From Aspidiotus rigidus (taxonomy: Eukaryota; Arthropoda; Insecta; Hemiptera; Diaspididae), in the NCBI GenBank assembly GCA_035079385.1, contig JAVHKY010000052.1:13082001-13146000 (forward strand): DNA of 64,000 bases, in the 5' to 3' direction. The stretch's first letter is position 1. Each line of letters opens with the position of its first letter. The translations under genes and the position numbers were made by a program. Of the stretch, positions 41,407 through 52,944 are shown piece after piece. Below the pieces are notes generated by a model, which had not been told where the DNA came from, searched no databases, and saw only the letters and a program-made list of their open reading frames with translations.

Positions 41407-42539
41407 AGTGTAATTTTCGGATGACTTAACGTTTGGTTCATCACAAAAGACTGACGTGTTAGTGCTTGCGTATGTAAACTCGCAGCGCTGCGGTCTATTT
41501 GTATATCTTTGTATTGAAGTGTATACCTATACTTCAATTCCTTTGCATGATGACATGTACGCCTAGTCCTCTGAAGTGTGGCATCATGGCACCGTAAATG
41601 TATCCCGTGTAAATAAGTAAATGTTACAACTGTGAACAAATCCCCAGCGTGTTTTCACCGTAGTAAAAGGAATACGCACCTGCACTTGTGAAAAGTGTTC
41701 GTTACTATATTGTGGTTAATTGAAGACGATAGGATCGGTTTCCTCCGGCGAGTTGTGAACGAGTGTGATTTTTCGGCCCGTGAGGAAATTGTGAATGCAC
41801 GGAAAGAAATCAGTGTATTCGCGGAATATTTATAGTTAGAAAGTTATAATAGAAATGCCATGAAGTAATAATAGTAGATTACGCAAACACAAAGACGAAC
41901 GGACGTAATATATAGGTAATGTAAACGTAAAAAAAAAAAGACAAAAAAAGACGACATCGAAATAGTTATTATTAATTCCAAAATAAAATTTATTACGTCA
42001 CAATCACCTTATAAAATAAAATAAAATTAGATTAACTGACTACTTTCGGTTCATAAACCATTTATGAAGCTACTGATAGAAGGAAGATAAAAGAAACTGT
42101 GCAAGCTAACAGGCAAAATTATGCCGGCATCAATGACAAAAGAGGGCAGTAATAATAACTAGAAAAGCTTAAAAAAACGAAGGAGGGGAAATAAACACGA
42201 AAAGTTCAACTTGAAGAAATCATAAAATCAAAAGGTCAATCAATTAATTAATTAACATAAGACCGAACTGAAAATAAAATTAAAATAAAAAATTATAATT
42301 GGAAAATGAAAGTAGAAATAATCAAAATCGGCATCAACCGAGGCGGCAGTAAAGTAAAGAAAGTCACAATAACAAAGAAGGGACTCTTAGGGGGAAAAAA
42401 AAAAGTTCAGAAAAGCAAATTAGATTGAGGAAAATTCAGAATCAATAACAACTAAACGTAAAAAGATGAATATAAAAACCTATAAAATGAAAACGAATTA
42501 TAATAATAGTCTGGAGAGAAACTTGGAAAAAATTGAACT
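41407..42539. other. Intergenic, A-rich, nothing recognised
   Basis: Strongly A-rich on the plus strand from 41900 on, with AAAATAAAATTA runs. No gene. The minus-strand frame 41382-41639 overlaps the hairpin element and has no motif. Confidence 0.4.
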
Positions 42540-42800
42540 ATCAGAGGAGTTGAAATTGAAAACGTTTTGTACATCGAGCTATACAATTATGACAAGTGGA
42601 TAATGGAAGAATTTGAACTTTCAAGCTATACGTATTTATGATAAGGGAGGAACATGGAAGAATTTCAATTTCCAAGATACACCTTTATGACAGGAGGAGG
42701 ACTTGGAAAAATATAAACCATCGTTTTAGACAAATGGTGAGTCGACAAAATTTCAAAAAAACCCTCCCCCCATTGAACAGGTTTCCTCTTAAACCTTGAT
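42540..42800. repeat. Degenerate family A element copy
   Basis: Three diverged 45-bp-type units (GAGCTATACAATTATGACAA, AGCTATACGTATTTATGATA, ACAGGAGGAGGACTTGGAAA) and a terminus CATTGAACAGGTTTCCTCTT. Confidence 0.75.
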
Positions 42801-44123
42801 TTAGATTAGGTAGTTGACATCATAAAAAACTGGAGAAGGACTTAACGTCATCAGGATTTAACAGAAGAGGCTCTTTACAATAGGGAATTGCAAAAATCAG
42901 GACTCAACGTCAAGAATAACTGTTAGTTGGAGGTGGGTGGACCCGAAGGAATATATTGAGGGCCTTGAATAAGTTTGTTCCAATTGAGCTAGATGAAGGA
43001 AGGAGTTTTCAAAATTTCAACATGACCGACTAGGGAACAGGTAGTCACACGACAGACGCGATTGATGGTGCACTAAATGTTGGGGGGTTTTCATACAACG
43101 CAGCATTTAGACACTGGGTTGTTGATGTTCGCGTGAAAACTTTATTCAAAGAATCTAACGCATGTCAGCGAACAAATCAAGTAATTAGAATATATTTCTT
43201 ATACTTCGGTAGGAACAACCGTTACTATAGATGGAACGGAGAACGGGGGTGTTGCTTGAATGCACCTCCTTGTTCTCGTTATCGCATACAAGTAAAATAA
43301 AATTGCTTCTTCAGAAACTCAAACACCACTTTGGGGTAGTCACAATTATCACTTCTTATTACACTGTCTGCAGTATTTCTCGATTAGCGATGAGGAGTAC
43401 GACCACGACAGGCCACTGCAAAGGAGGCTCCCTTCCCGAATAAGACAACCATTTTCAGTAGCACTTCTCGAGTGCATCATCCTCCTGTAGTGCGATAGAT
43501 ATTTCACAAAGTTCTGTTATTTTATATTTACCTTCTAATACTTTCGTACCATTTTTTGCAATAAATACTTCATAATAATTTTATTAATTCAATTACTGAT
43601 CTGAAAAAAAAACATGCCTGACGAATTTGGCTATGGGATAAGTAATAATAAGTATTTCGATGTTGTCTTTTCCTTTTTTTTACGATACATTTATTTATAC
43701 CACGTTCATTTGTCTTTGTGTTTGCATAATAAATTCTATTACTTCGAAAAATTTCTATTATATATTAGGAAACCTGAAATTTTTTTATACTAGTTGTGAT
43801 CTAGGACCTCTAAAACGTCGAGAAAGTTCATTGCCCCCTCCCCCTGTTGACCTTGCTACGGGTGTAATACCCCACTTTTCTAGTTAGAAAAGTCGGTAAA
43901 ATGTAGTATTCGATACCAGAATTAAGCCCTCAAAAGTAGCATCCCCAAACGCGGTGGAAAATTTTTGTGGCACGTTTAAGTCTCCAAATTTCACTATTCA
44001 AAAAGTTGAAGCTTTAGAGAAAAAAATTTCAAACAAGAAAGATCCCTCGACAAATTTACTACAAAATACATGTATGAAATATTAACGTAGGTCCACCTGT
44101 TAGCCTAAAAATATCCTCCATTG
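42801..44123. other. Intergenic; dispersed repeat at 43800-43905
   Basis: No gene recognised. 43800-43905 is a copy of the 38045-38150 repeat (CTAGTTAGAAAAGTCGGTAA). The plus-strand frame 43231-43443 has no motif. Confidence 0.4.
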
Positions 44124-44310
44124 CAGGTGCGGATTTACGGGGGGGATGGGGGAAACATACCCCCACCCTCCAAAAAAAAACAACAAAAAAAAACAGAAGA
44201 GACACAAATTGTCTAATTTGACTACATTTTCCGAGCGGAGCGAGGAAAAAAATTTTTGAACAATGGAATATCCCCCCCCCCCCCAAAATGTACCCGTAAA
44301 TCCGCGCCTG
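44124..44310. mobile_element. hAT-like MITE, 187 bp
   Basis: Ends CAGGTGCGGATTTACGGG and CCCGTAAATCCGCGCCTG are inverted copies with one mismatch. The layout and size resemble the 5000-5181 MITE (CAGTGCCGGATTTA). It contains CCCC runs and a CGAGCGGAGCGAG phrase. No clean 8-bp duplication is visible. Confidence 0.78.
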
Positions 44311-44670
44311 CATTGTTGGACAGCTTTGAAAAATTTTAGAAAATCAATAAATTTTGGGAAAATAACTAGAAAATGGTGAGTGATGGTATGAACTGCGATT
44401 TTATTTTCTCAATTATCCTTTTCCTGTACCCATGTTATTCACGGGGCATATTCAGTAGTTTCTTCTAGGTACATACTTTATGTATTTTCCTAATCTTAGT
44501 TAGATTATCTCAGAATTACTCTTGAATATTTTTCAATTAAGCGACTACTTGAGAGTAGTCCCTCATCCTTCCCTTCCGTACCAAGCTTTCAATCAAAACG
44601 TTTAGAACTCACGATTTCTTTCTGATCTTTGAACGCACCTTCAGTCAATCGGTCTCACCTGATTGATTCA

Positions 44671-45690
44671 ATTCCAACACTCCTTTAGATGCCTATATTC
44701 CACCTTTTGTAACCGGCTATTATCCTCAACCGAGTCCGTCTCCCTGTAACTTATTATATTCTGCTCGTTCTATTACTCTTGTACAGACGGGACTGAATAA
44801 CTTGGTCGACAAATCGGTAATCGATTTTCATGAGCCTACGTATGGTTCTTTACCCAGACACTGTGAGCCGTCAGTTAGTAGTTCCTAAATGGTCGATGAA
44901 GAGTACAAAGTAGATGACTCCCTTTTTCCTGAACCTCCTACCTTCATTCAAGGTACGTCGACGCCTACAATTTCTTTTATAAAGGAAACCGATTTTTCTT
45001 TTCCTGACGATGAGGACTTAACCTTATCCAATACTGAAGTTTCAGGGGACACATTTACTGCAATCAATCCTAACGGGAAAGAATTAAGCTCAGTTATAGC
45101 TCCTGAAACTCTTAGTAAGCTTTTTGTTGACCCGAGAAGCACTATGTAAAAATAAACCCGTTTCCTGAACATCCGATGGATCCCACTTTTGGTCTACCCC
45201 TTAAGAGACTAATCAAAACTAAGCTTTGACACCGTCCTGAAGTTCGTTTGGGGCGTTCTACAACTCCCCCCCACGTTTTCGCCCTAGCCGGTAGACAATT
45301 TTTGTCTCCCTCTAGTAGAGTTGTTATCCAAAGCAAACTCCTTTGGAATGCCTACCAAGGTTCTAAATGATCTTACTGAACAAGATGAGTATCCTAATAA
45401 ACCAAGTTTATCTTCACTCGGCACTCTAGAAACATTTCTTTTTTTAGAAGCTACAAAAAATATGTCAAACGCCACGCAAAACTCGAACCCTGCTGTGGTG
45501 TGCCATTTGCGGGAAGACGTAATAAAATCCCCCCGAATTGGAGTTCTCACAATACAACCGATCTTAAAGATGATCAATTTCATAGTGACATTACAAACAC
45601 TTATTTGTACCATCCTTCTGAGTTCTAATTTAATTAGTCGTTCAGTACAACTCACAAATGACGAGTTATCTGCGCCGTACAAAGTGAGAT
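44671..45690 (+). pseudogene. Decayed proline-rich coding sequence, unidentified
   Basis: One register reads AYIPPFVTGYYPQPSPSP and SITLVQTGLNNLVDKS to a TAA at 44886, then continues in the same frame MVDEEYKVDDSLFPEPPTF to a stop at 45149. A second register then gives EHPMDPTFGLPLKRLI and HVFALAGRQFLSPSSRVV; a third from 45321 (NDLTEQDEYPNKPSLSSL) runs to 45698. The protein-like composition across about 1 kb, with stops and frame changes, suggests a dead gene, perhaps an unrecognised retroelement open frame. It runs into the MITE at 45670. Confidence 0.4.
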
Positions 45691-46035
45691 GGACGTAAAT
45701 CCAAAACAACGATTCGGAGAATGATATAATGCTTTCAAAAAGAACGAAAAAATTATGCTACAATCCTGCAAATTTCACGATTTCTAATATTTTTACCTGA
45801 GAATCCGATAGTCGTTTTAAATTTTTGTTAACAGGATTAGTTTTAGAGATATTTACTAATATTCACGTAAGTGGATATACGTCCCATTTGCCGACAAAGG
45901 AATCGGACGTATATCCACTCTCGAATGATTTCACAGACGGAGCACACACGCACACACTCGTAGATAAATCCGCCAGAAGATCCGTTTTTCTAGATTTGTA
46001 TTTCCGATATACGTCAATCATACTTTGTACAGCAG
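45670..46035. mobile_element. Hairpin MITE, GTACAAAGT family, copy B
   Basis: Left end CTGCGCCGTACAAAGTGAGA; right end ATACTTTGTACAGCAG. The internal palindrome GTGGATATACGTCC / GGACGTATATCCAC is shared with copy C (58786), with which it is alignable throughout. No matching flank duplication is seen. Confidence 0.82.
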
Positions 46036-46499
46036 ATCTGTCAAAAGGGTACCCGATCAATGTAATTCTTATGGAACGGATGCCCTATTGACAGATAACT
46101 CTTCAAATACAGATCGAGAATTTTTTTTTTTTTTGTTTAATCACTCCTTTTAGTGAAGCGAGCTGATCGAGAAAGTGAGAAGGATTAATATTACTATTTT
46201 CCAAAATGTGTTGTTGCATTTGGCGTGCTCAGGATTCTTCCAACAAATTTTGTACAGCCCATATGGAGTTTGGCTAGTCCATACCATAGGGGGCTCTATA
46301 ATATTAGGTAGCGTCACAGGAGCAAACTGGATCTGTAAGCAGTAGTACGCTACCTTGAATTATGTGCTAATTAAAATGCAAACATTTCAACTTTTGTAAA
46401 AACACTATAAAAATTAAAAGTGCTACATTTATTCTGCGCTAAATTTTCTTCAGATTGATGGTATTGACTGAATTTTCAAATGTAAAAATTCTTTGTTAA
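46036..46499. other. Short spacer, nothing recognised
   Basis: Contains a T-run at about 46120. No gene. Confidence 0.35.
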
Positions 46500-46873
46500 C
46501 AGGGAACCTGTTCTATGGGAGGCTTTTTGAGAAATTTGCCGTCCACCGTCCAGCAAAAAACTTGGAAAAATTTCGACTCTCGAGCTATAATATATGATAG
46601 GAGGAGGACTTGGAAAAATATCGACTCTCGAGCCATATATGATAGGAATTTTTCTAAGTCCCTCTTCTATCACATATAGCTCGAGAGTCAAAATTTTTCC
46701 AAGTCCCCCTCCTATCATATATATCTAGAGATTCGAGAAAAATTTAGACTCTCAAACTATATTATACTACGCTTATAGTAGGTCTAGGCCTTCTTTATAC
46801 TAGCTTATCTAGGTCTAGTCTTCCTTGAATTCTCAATACCAAATCCCATCTGACTCATGAAACAGGTTCCCTG
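46500..46873. mobile_element. Family A TIR element, compact copy (374 bp)
   Basis: Ends CAGGGAACCTGTT (46500-46512) and AACAGGTTCCCTG (46861-46873). Between them are four 45-bp-type units in both orientations (GAGCTATAATATATGATAGG, CATATATGATAGGAATTTTT, CCTATCATATATATCTAGAG) and a CTAGGTCTAG segment. It is the cleanest copy of the family here. Confidence 0.85.
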
Positions 46874-46927
46874 CGTTCCTGTTCAACTTCGTTAAGGAAG
46901 CCGTCCTTTTTTTATGCTGCTCTGAGC

Positions 46928-48107
46928 AATGGCACGGTATAATATAGAAGAGGTATGAACACGCACGTATTCTCGCTGCAGTATAATGTTGTCTGCGGTT
47001 TTGTGATAATTAGCAACGTGATCCGTAGAGTGCGATGCAAGTTAGAGATGGGCAATGTACAGAGTGTTGGCAATGCACTGCTTTTCTAAAATTTTTTACA
47101 AACTCAGCAATCAATGCAGAGAGTTGAGCCTTGGCCATTGCCTATACACGTACCAGACAAATACTCGCATTGTTAAAAAAGTTTTCTCTTCGCTGGATAC
47201 TACCACGGGAGCGTGCTGCGTGTTAACCAGCAGAATAAAAGAGACAGATCATCTTACCCTCTCTCTTGCACCTACGTCTTAACACGCAGCACACTCTGGT
47301 GGTAGTATCCAGCAAAGTAAAAACTTTTTTAACAATGCAAGTATTTGTCTGATACGTGTATAGCACGGTACATTATAGAGGTATTGACACGGACGTGTAT
47401 TAGATGTGTTTGTTATTGTCGCATGAGTTGTGTTAGTTGATATAATCTACGCTAGGAGCGTTGCAAGGTAAAACTAAGCAGGAAAACTACATGAATACTA
47501 CATAATGTAAATTCATGAATTTTTAAAAATTTGTAGAGGAATCAGGTATTAACCTAAAAATCTGAAACTGGGTACAAATAAACAACTTAGTATGCTCTAC
47601 TTAAAAAAAAATTATCTTCTTAGGTGAATTTCTTCATCTTTTACAACCCTCGGAAATTTCGTCAATATTATGGTACCTACGGTAAGGTTCCAACACAGGT
47701 TGGGGTGTGGAAGGTATTCGAACGATCGCTGCACGCGTAACGGAATTCTGTATGAATCAACACAGTTCCGGCGACAGAAATTTTGCGTTGTGTCAATACT
47801 GTACCTCTATAATGTACCGTGGTGTACAGTCAATGGCATTGGCACACAAATTCAGTTCATTTCAATCTATAATGTTCAGCAAAAATTGTATTTCTAAGTA
47901 AATTTCTCAATTTTTTATCAACTTTGAAAAATCTAGCGATACTAGGGTACCTACGGTAGGGTGGAGATACTAGAGGGGCGTGGAAAAATACGCCAAACTA
48001 TCTCAAGATCGTTGCAGCCCTAGCGGAATTTGGTATCAGCTATCACGTTAGGGGAGACACAATTTTTATGTTGTGTCTACACCTCTATATTATACCGTGA
48101 GTAATGG
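46928..48107. repeat. Nested inverted repeats around a TACCGTG/CACGGTA terminus
   Basis: The phrase CACGGTATAATATAGAAGAG occurs at about 46931 and as CACGGTACATTATAGAGG at 47368. Inverted forms occur at about 47803-47820 (CCTCTATAATGTACCGTG) and 48085-48100 (CCTCTATATTATACCGTG). An inner hairpin at 47140-47363 has arms of about 85 bp (GCTGGATACTACCACGGGAG with CTGGTGGTAGTATCCAGC). This looks like related elements nested in one another. Confidence 0.75.
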
Positions 48108-48359
48108 CAATAAAGTGTGGTTCTCTCGACTTTCAAAAGACCCGCTTTGTCACCATGACTCTACCCAATAAAGCTTTCAATATTGTGCGGGTTGCATATT
48201 TTCTCAAATCTTATTGGAGGACAAATAGTGACTTCAAATTAATTTACATATTATCTCAATATTTTTTTTGAATTCTTGCCAGAATGTGTAAGTATTGATT
48301 AAAATACAAACATTCCAAGCTTTGTGTTGAATTTTTCCCCTTTAAGGTTATGCATTTCA

Positions 48360-48877
48360 CAGAAAAAATACGCGTAAATATACAAAAATCATAGGTCGCG
48401 GGGCGACAAATAACTGTCCACAAAATGAATCAATTGTCATTAAATTTTTTCAGAGTGTTAGGTGAGTGTTTGATACAGGTCTAAAATTAATTCAGAACTC
48501 ATAATATTATTTGTGACCTGTCACAAGAGAACCCCCCTTAGCGTCCAAATATGCCACCGAGTAAAAGAGCTGGTTTCAATTGATAAAAATCACTAAAAAC
48601 CTCAAAAACTATTTTTGGGACGCTAAGGGGGGTTCTCTTGTGACAGGTCACATTTAGAACTCTTGTTATCAACAATCAAAAAGTGGTATATTTCAAGCAT
48701 TTTCTATCGTCAATAACGAGGCTTCTAAATGATTTGATAAGTTATAAATAAATTTTCGACCTGTGTCAAACATTCATCTAACAATCTGAAAAAATTTCAT
48801 GACATTGATTAACTTTGTGGACAGTTACTAGTCGCCCCGCGACCTATATTTTTGTATATTTACGCGTATTTTTTCTG
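48360..48877. mobile_element. 518-bp palindromic element
   Basis: Arms start CAGAAAAAATACGCGTAAAT and end with its complement. The central part has a 34-bp perfect inverted match beginning GTGACCTGTCACAAGAGAAC (48511 and the mirror ending at 48650). Arms also match around AGGTCGCGGGGCGAC and TTTTTTCAGA. The right arm has about 85 bp absent from the left. Non-coding. Confidence 0.88.
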
Positions 48878-49829
48878 TATAAAGCATGCCCTAAATATCG
48901 AATTTTGACAGATTTCATCAATATCTCATATTCTCATAAGCGGTAAAATCTCTACCAGAGAGCGCTGCAAAATCAGCTGTGCGGGTACAAGAGGGAAGAA
49001 ATGAAAAGGTGATCACATACTTTTTAATGGGAAAACCTGTAATCAACAGTTCAGGACAAAATGGTCAGTGTCAAGTTTTTTTGATCTGAATTGATTGAAA
49101 TCAATTTTTTAGACTTATTTGAAGAATGTTCTTTGAATTCAACATTCTAATTAATTGAAACAGAATAATTAAATTTTGCTGTAGTGTGATGGTAAATTTG
49201 ATCATCACCTTTAATGATGCAAGGCTGCCAATACTCGGATTTCCAAGTTTTATCGCCTATAAAATGTAAACTTGATTCACAAACCAGTTGCATACTGCCC
49301 ACGCTGGGCTCCTCATATAGTGCTCGTTCAGCTATAAGCGTGAAGGAGTGAATCTATTGTAGTTGTTGTTTGAATGGATCATCTTGGAGGGAAAAATAAA
49401 ATTCTTTAACTTAGTTCCTATGCTGACATATAGGTACGCTATTGGTCTTCCAAAACTAGGTTTGTGACAGTATTAATCAGGTGTTAATCTATACTACCCG
49501 TATTACAGGAAAATACCAGTAGTATTTTTCTTAAAGAAAAACTACCGATACTACGATTACTGGTAGTGTTTTTTTTTGAGGTGAAAAGATCTAGAGAAAA
49601 CTACCGCCTACCGGTAAGCTGGTACTATCGGATGCTTTCCTAAAAACAGAGGGAAATTGATTTGAATGCGGACAACAGCATTATTCTATGTTGTAGTGTT
49701 ATTAATTATCAAACAAAATAATGTACATAGTTTTTTCAAAAACCAAAATGAAAAAATTAAGAAAAAAATCAGTTCATGAACGACTTTAACATTACCTTTT
49801 CTCCAAAACATAGTTTCTGGAAAAACTAC
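48878..49829. other. Intergenic with CCGGTAGT-type phrases
   Basis: No gene. From about 49490 the sequence contains repeated ACTACCGGTA and ACTACCGATA phrases like those inside the adjacent hAT-like element. Confidence 0.4.
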
Positions 49830-50275
49830 TAGTGATGGGCAAAAACCGATAGTTTGAAACTACCGATAGTCTTCCTCCTGACACTATCTATTTATTCTGT
49901 AGTTTTCCGGAAAACTATTGGTAGTATCGGTATACCGATAGTGTTTCCATTTCATTCATTTAGGGCAGTGGTGCGCTAGTGTACAGAAGAAAATCACTCA
50001 TACTTTTCCTCTGTCATTTCCAATTTTTATACTCTACACAATTTTTTCTTATTTCTTGGTCCATTTACAGTTTACATAATATTTTTCTTCTTTCATCAAT
50101 TTTTCTTACGTCAAGAATAGGGAAAAATAGTTACACGTATGATAGAATTTGTTGAAAAATACATACTACCGGTAGTGACGATAGCGGTGATATTCTATCG
50201 ATAGTTTTTCAGTTACCAATACTATCGGTAGTATCGATAGCTCAGCAGGAAAACTATCGATAGTTCCCAACACTA
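49830..50275. mobile_element. hAT-like element, 446 bp, perfect 8-bp TSD
   Basis: Ends TAGTGATGGGCAA and TTCCCAACACTA (imperfect TIR, TAGTGWTGGG) lie between identical AAAACTAC octamers (49822-49829 and 50276-50283). The interior is packed with ACTATCGATAGT / ACTACCGATAGT phrases. The 8-bp duplication and TAGTG start fit hAT. A truncated relative starts at 58316. Confidence 0.85.
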
Positions 50276-50558
50276 AAAACTACCAAAAACCTTCGGAGGT
50301 TGTTCTGTTATCAAAAATATCAATTGGTAGTTTTTTGTACACTATATAACCGGTAGTTTTGGAGGTTCACCAAAAAAAATACAACCGGTAATACCGGTTG
50401 TACTACCGGAGGTGCTCATCACTAACCCTCAGTAGTGCAAGTGGGCTTTGATGGCGGCTGGAGCACTGCTGGAATTTAGGAAGGTCTGCGCAGCCTGCTG
50501 CAGGCTGCATGAATATGAAAACCAAAATTTTTATTTCCAACATACATGACGAAAAAAT

Positions 50559-50628
50559 AAGAAAGAGGAATACTCCGACGTGGAGTAAACTTGCATCTTT
50601 ACTCCACGTCGGAGTATTCCTCTTTCTT
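50559..50628. repeat. Perfect 31-bp hairpin with 8-bp loop
   Basis: 50559-50589 (AAGAAAGAGGAATACTCCGA onward) is the exact complement of 50598-50628; the loop is CTTGCATC. No mismatch in the stem. Confidence 0.92.
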
Positions 50629-51305
50629 GTTTAATATGGATAGCCGTAATTTGAAGGAACGGATTCGTTTAATACATGACGAACTAAGAACGGTCTTTAA
50701 CACAGGTCTTATGGGAGAACGAACGGGCTACCCGTTCATTCTCAAGTAAAATTAAACCGCGTTTTTTCCTTGTTCTTTAGTTGTCATGTTTGATTTCCAA
50801 AATCCAAACTATGAATTTTCATTTGATACCAATTATCAACAAAAACAAAATAACAATTAATATTAGTATTACTAATTTACTACATTGTCGTCATGAAGTC
50901 ATCATGGCCCAGTCAGGTCAAGCTAACCCAACTCCAAGAGTTACATCTACTCATAGGTCAGGCCGGACAGCTTTAATATCAGGATTCAAAAACTAAAAGT
51001 TATGTACAATTTAGGTGCTAGGCTAGGCGGAAGGTTTCCACTTTCCTGAAATCAATCCAAATCAATTTTTGTGAGAGAAGATATTTTTCAGAGAATTTCA
51101 TGCCTTACAAATTTTGTTTTTTTCATTTTTTATTGATATCCAACCAGAATGAATAGCCCTCTTCTCTCTTCTGCAGTGCCATTTCAAGGAAACTTCCAAG
51201 TTCTGAAATTTTGAATGAAAATTAAGGGGTAGACTGATAAATTAAAAAAATTGAAAAATCTGAGAGCCGAAGAAGAAAAAAAGGCAATCGCAATAGGTTT
51301 TTAGC
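50629..51305. other. Intergenic, nothing recognised
   Basis: No gene supported; the plus-strand frame 50781-50996 has no motif. Confidence 0.35.
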
Positions 51306-51313
51306 TTGTAGAG

Positions 51314-52163
51314 CAGTGGTTTTCAACCGGTCTGCCAAGGCACACCAGTGTACCGCAAACCCCTTCAAAGTGTGCCGCGAGATTCAAAGGAATTTGGTTT
51401 CTGTTTTTGTGTATTTATTGCTAATGGTTCATGTCTACATGAGGACCTATCTGTACAAAGGGCGTCCGTGAAGAAAAATTCATTACAGAGAAATCAGTTT
51501 GAAGTTTCAGTTCAAAATATCTCCGTAACAACGAGTTTAATCAAAAAAATGGTAAGGATGAAAATTGAAGAGCAACTCTTCTTCTATAAGAAACGATAAT
51601 CACATTTTGAATACATCCAGAAACAAACAAAGTAGAGATTATTGAAAATATGACAACGGACGGCCTTCTTGCCGAGATGGAAAAAACTGTGGGTTTGAAA
51701 AAAAAAAAAAAATTTATAAGAGATAGTTTATAATCTGAAACGCACGAAAATCTAGGTCTCCGCAAAAAGGGCGTCCGTACGACGGACGCCCTTTGTACAG
51801 ATAGGTCCTCACATTTTGATGGATGAATCATAACGCACATTACTTCCTTTTTCCAACTTCTATCTTTGCAAACAGGGCTCAGCTCTCGCTCTTATAAAAT
51901 GTAAGATGCGGGAGCACCTTCTATCAGTCAAACAAGAAATATGCGTTTGTTCGTCGAAAATTAACCCCCATATTGACGAAATATATAAAAAATCACAAGC
52001 GCAAATTTCGCATTAGGAGATTTTTAATATTTAGTTCTTGTAGACATATTTTTCATACATTTTGAAATTTTTTTCTAGATATATCATTTTTTTTATTGGT
52101 GTGTCGCGAAAAATATTTGTCATCAGAAATGTGCCGCTACCTCAAAAAGGTTGAAAACCACTG
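51314..52163. mobile_element. hAT-like element, 850 bp, perfect 8-bp TSD, with nested insertion
   Basis: Ends CAGTGGTTTTCAACC and GGTTGAAAACCACTG are perfect 15-bp TIRs, flanked by identical TTGTAGAG octamers (51306-51313 and 52164-52171). The TIR is typical of hAT MITEs. The interior keeps GTGTGCCGCGAG and ATGTGCCGC phrases; 51441-51810 is a separate nested element. Confidence 0.92.
51441..51810. mobile_element. TIR element with GAGGACCTATCTGTAC ends, copy 2, nested in hAT
   Basis: 370 bp with ends GAGGACCTATCTGTACAAAG and CTTTGTACAGATAGGTCCTC (perfect 20-bp TIR at least), flanked by ACAT/ACAT (51437-51440, 51811-51814). It aligns with 24522-25203 apart from that copy's nested insert. The 4-bp duplication is the same length as in copy 1. 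Confidence 0.9.
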
Positions 52164-52171
52164 TTGTAGAG

Positions 52172-52539
52172 TGAGGACAAACGGGACAAACCTGAAAAAA
52201 AGCTGAAGCCAACTATAATATCATTTCTACAAAAGTTGAAATCTAAAAGCTAAAACTGTATTTTCCAAAGTCATAAGTTCAAGCTGAAGCTGTATGACGC
52301 GGCCAAAATCCACTTTGAAACTTTGATTTCTTTTGAAGATGTAATAAAAATAAAATAAAAAAGTTTTGGGTTATGTTTCACATTTAAATACTAAATCGAG
52401 AGTGTTTTCTTTTCAGAAAGGATATTTTATTCGTTGTGAGCATCTGAGCTCAGAATCATCACGGTTTTATTTTCCTTCATCGAGCGGCGCGGCGCCTCTT
52501 TTCACTCTCCTTTTTCCAGTCATGCGTAAAAAAAATAAG
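52172..52539. other. Spacer, nothing recognised
   Basis: No gene or repeat supported. Confidence 0.35.
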
Positions 52540-52944
52540 TTTTTTGCATACCCAAATCGAAACTGAAACTTTCAATGGCGATTAACTCCACGGAAAGCAC
52601 TGCTTTACTAATGAAGAGAAACGCTCGGTATGTAGAGGATTTTACAAGCCATGGCATGTAAAGAAGTCATGTTAGCTTGACGTCACTAGATGTATGTTGT
52701 AAAATGTATCGTATATCTAGTATGTTATATGATCTATGATCGACGACAATCAGGAGAATCACTTCAAAGGAACATCTTCGAAAGTTTCAATTCGATTTGG
52801 GTATACAAAAAAGTACCTTACACGGCATAACTCGAAGTGTGTTTACATGTCTCGGACATTTGCTACACTCGCTGCGCTCGCTCCGCAAACTATTGTCCTC
52901 GCCATGTAAACACACACTTTCGAGCCATGCCGTGTAATATACTA
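52540..52944. mobile_element. Composite hairpin element, copy 2 (inverted relative to 40981)
   Basis: Begins TTTTTTGCATACCCAAATCG and ends CCGTGTAATATACTA, the reverse complement of 40981-41406 with few differences. It lacks the 22-bp local duplication of copy 1. Confidence 0.88.
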
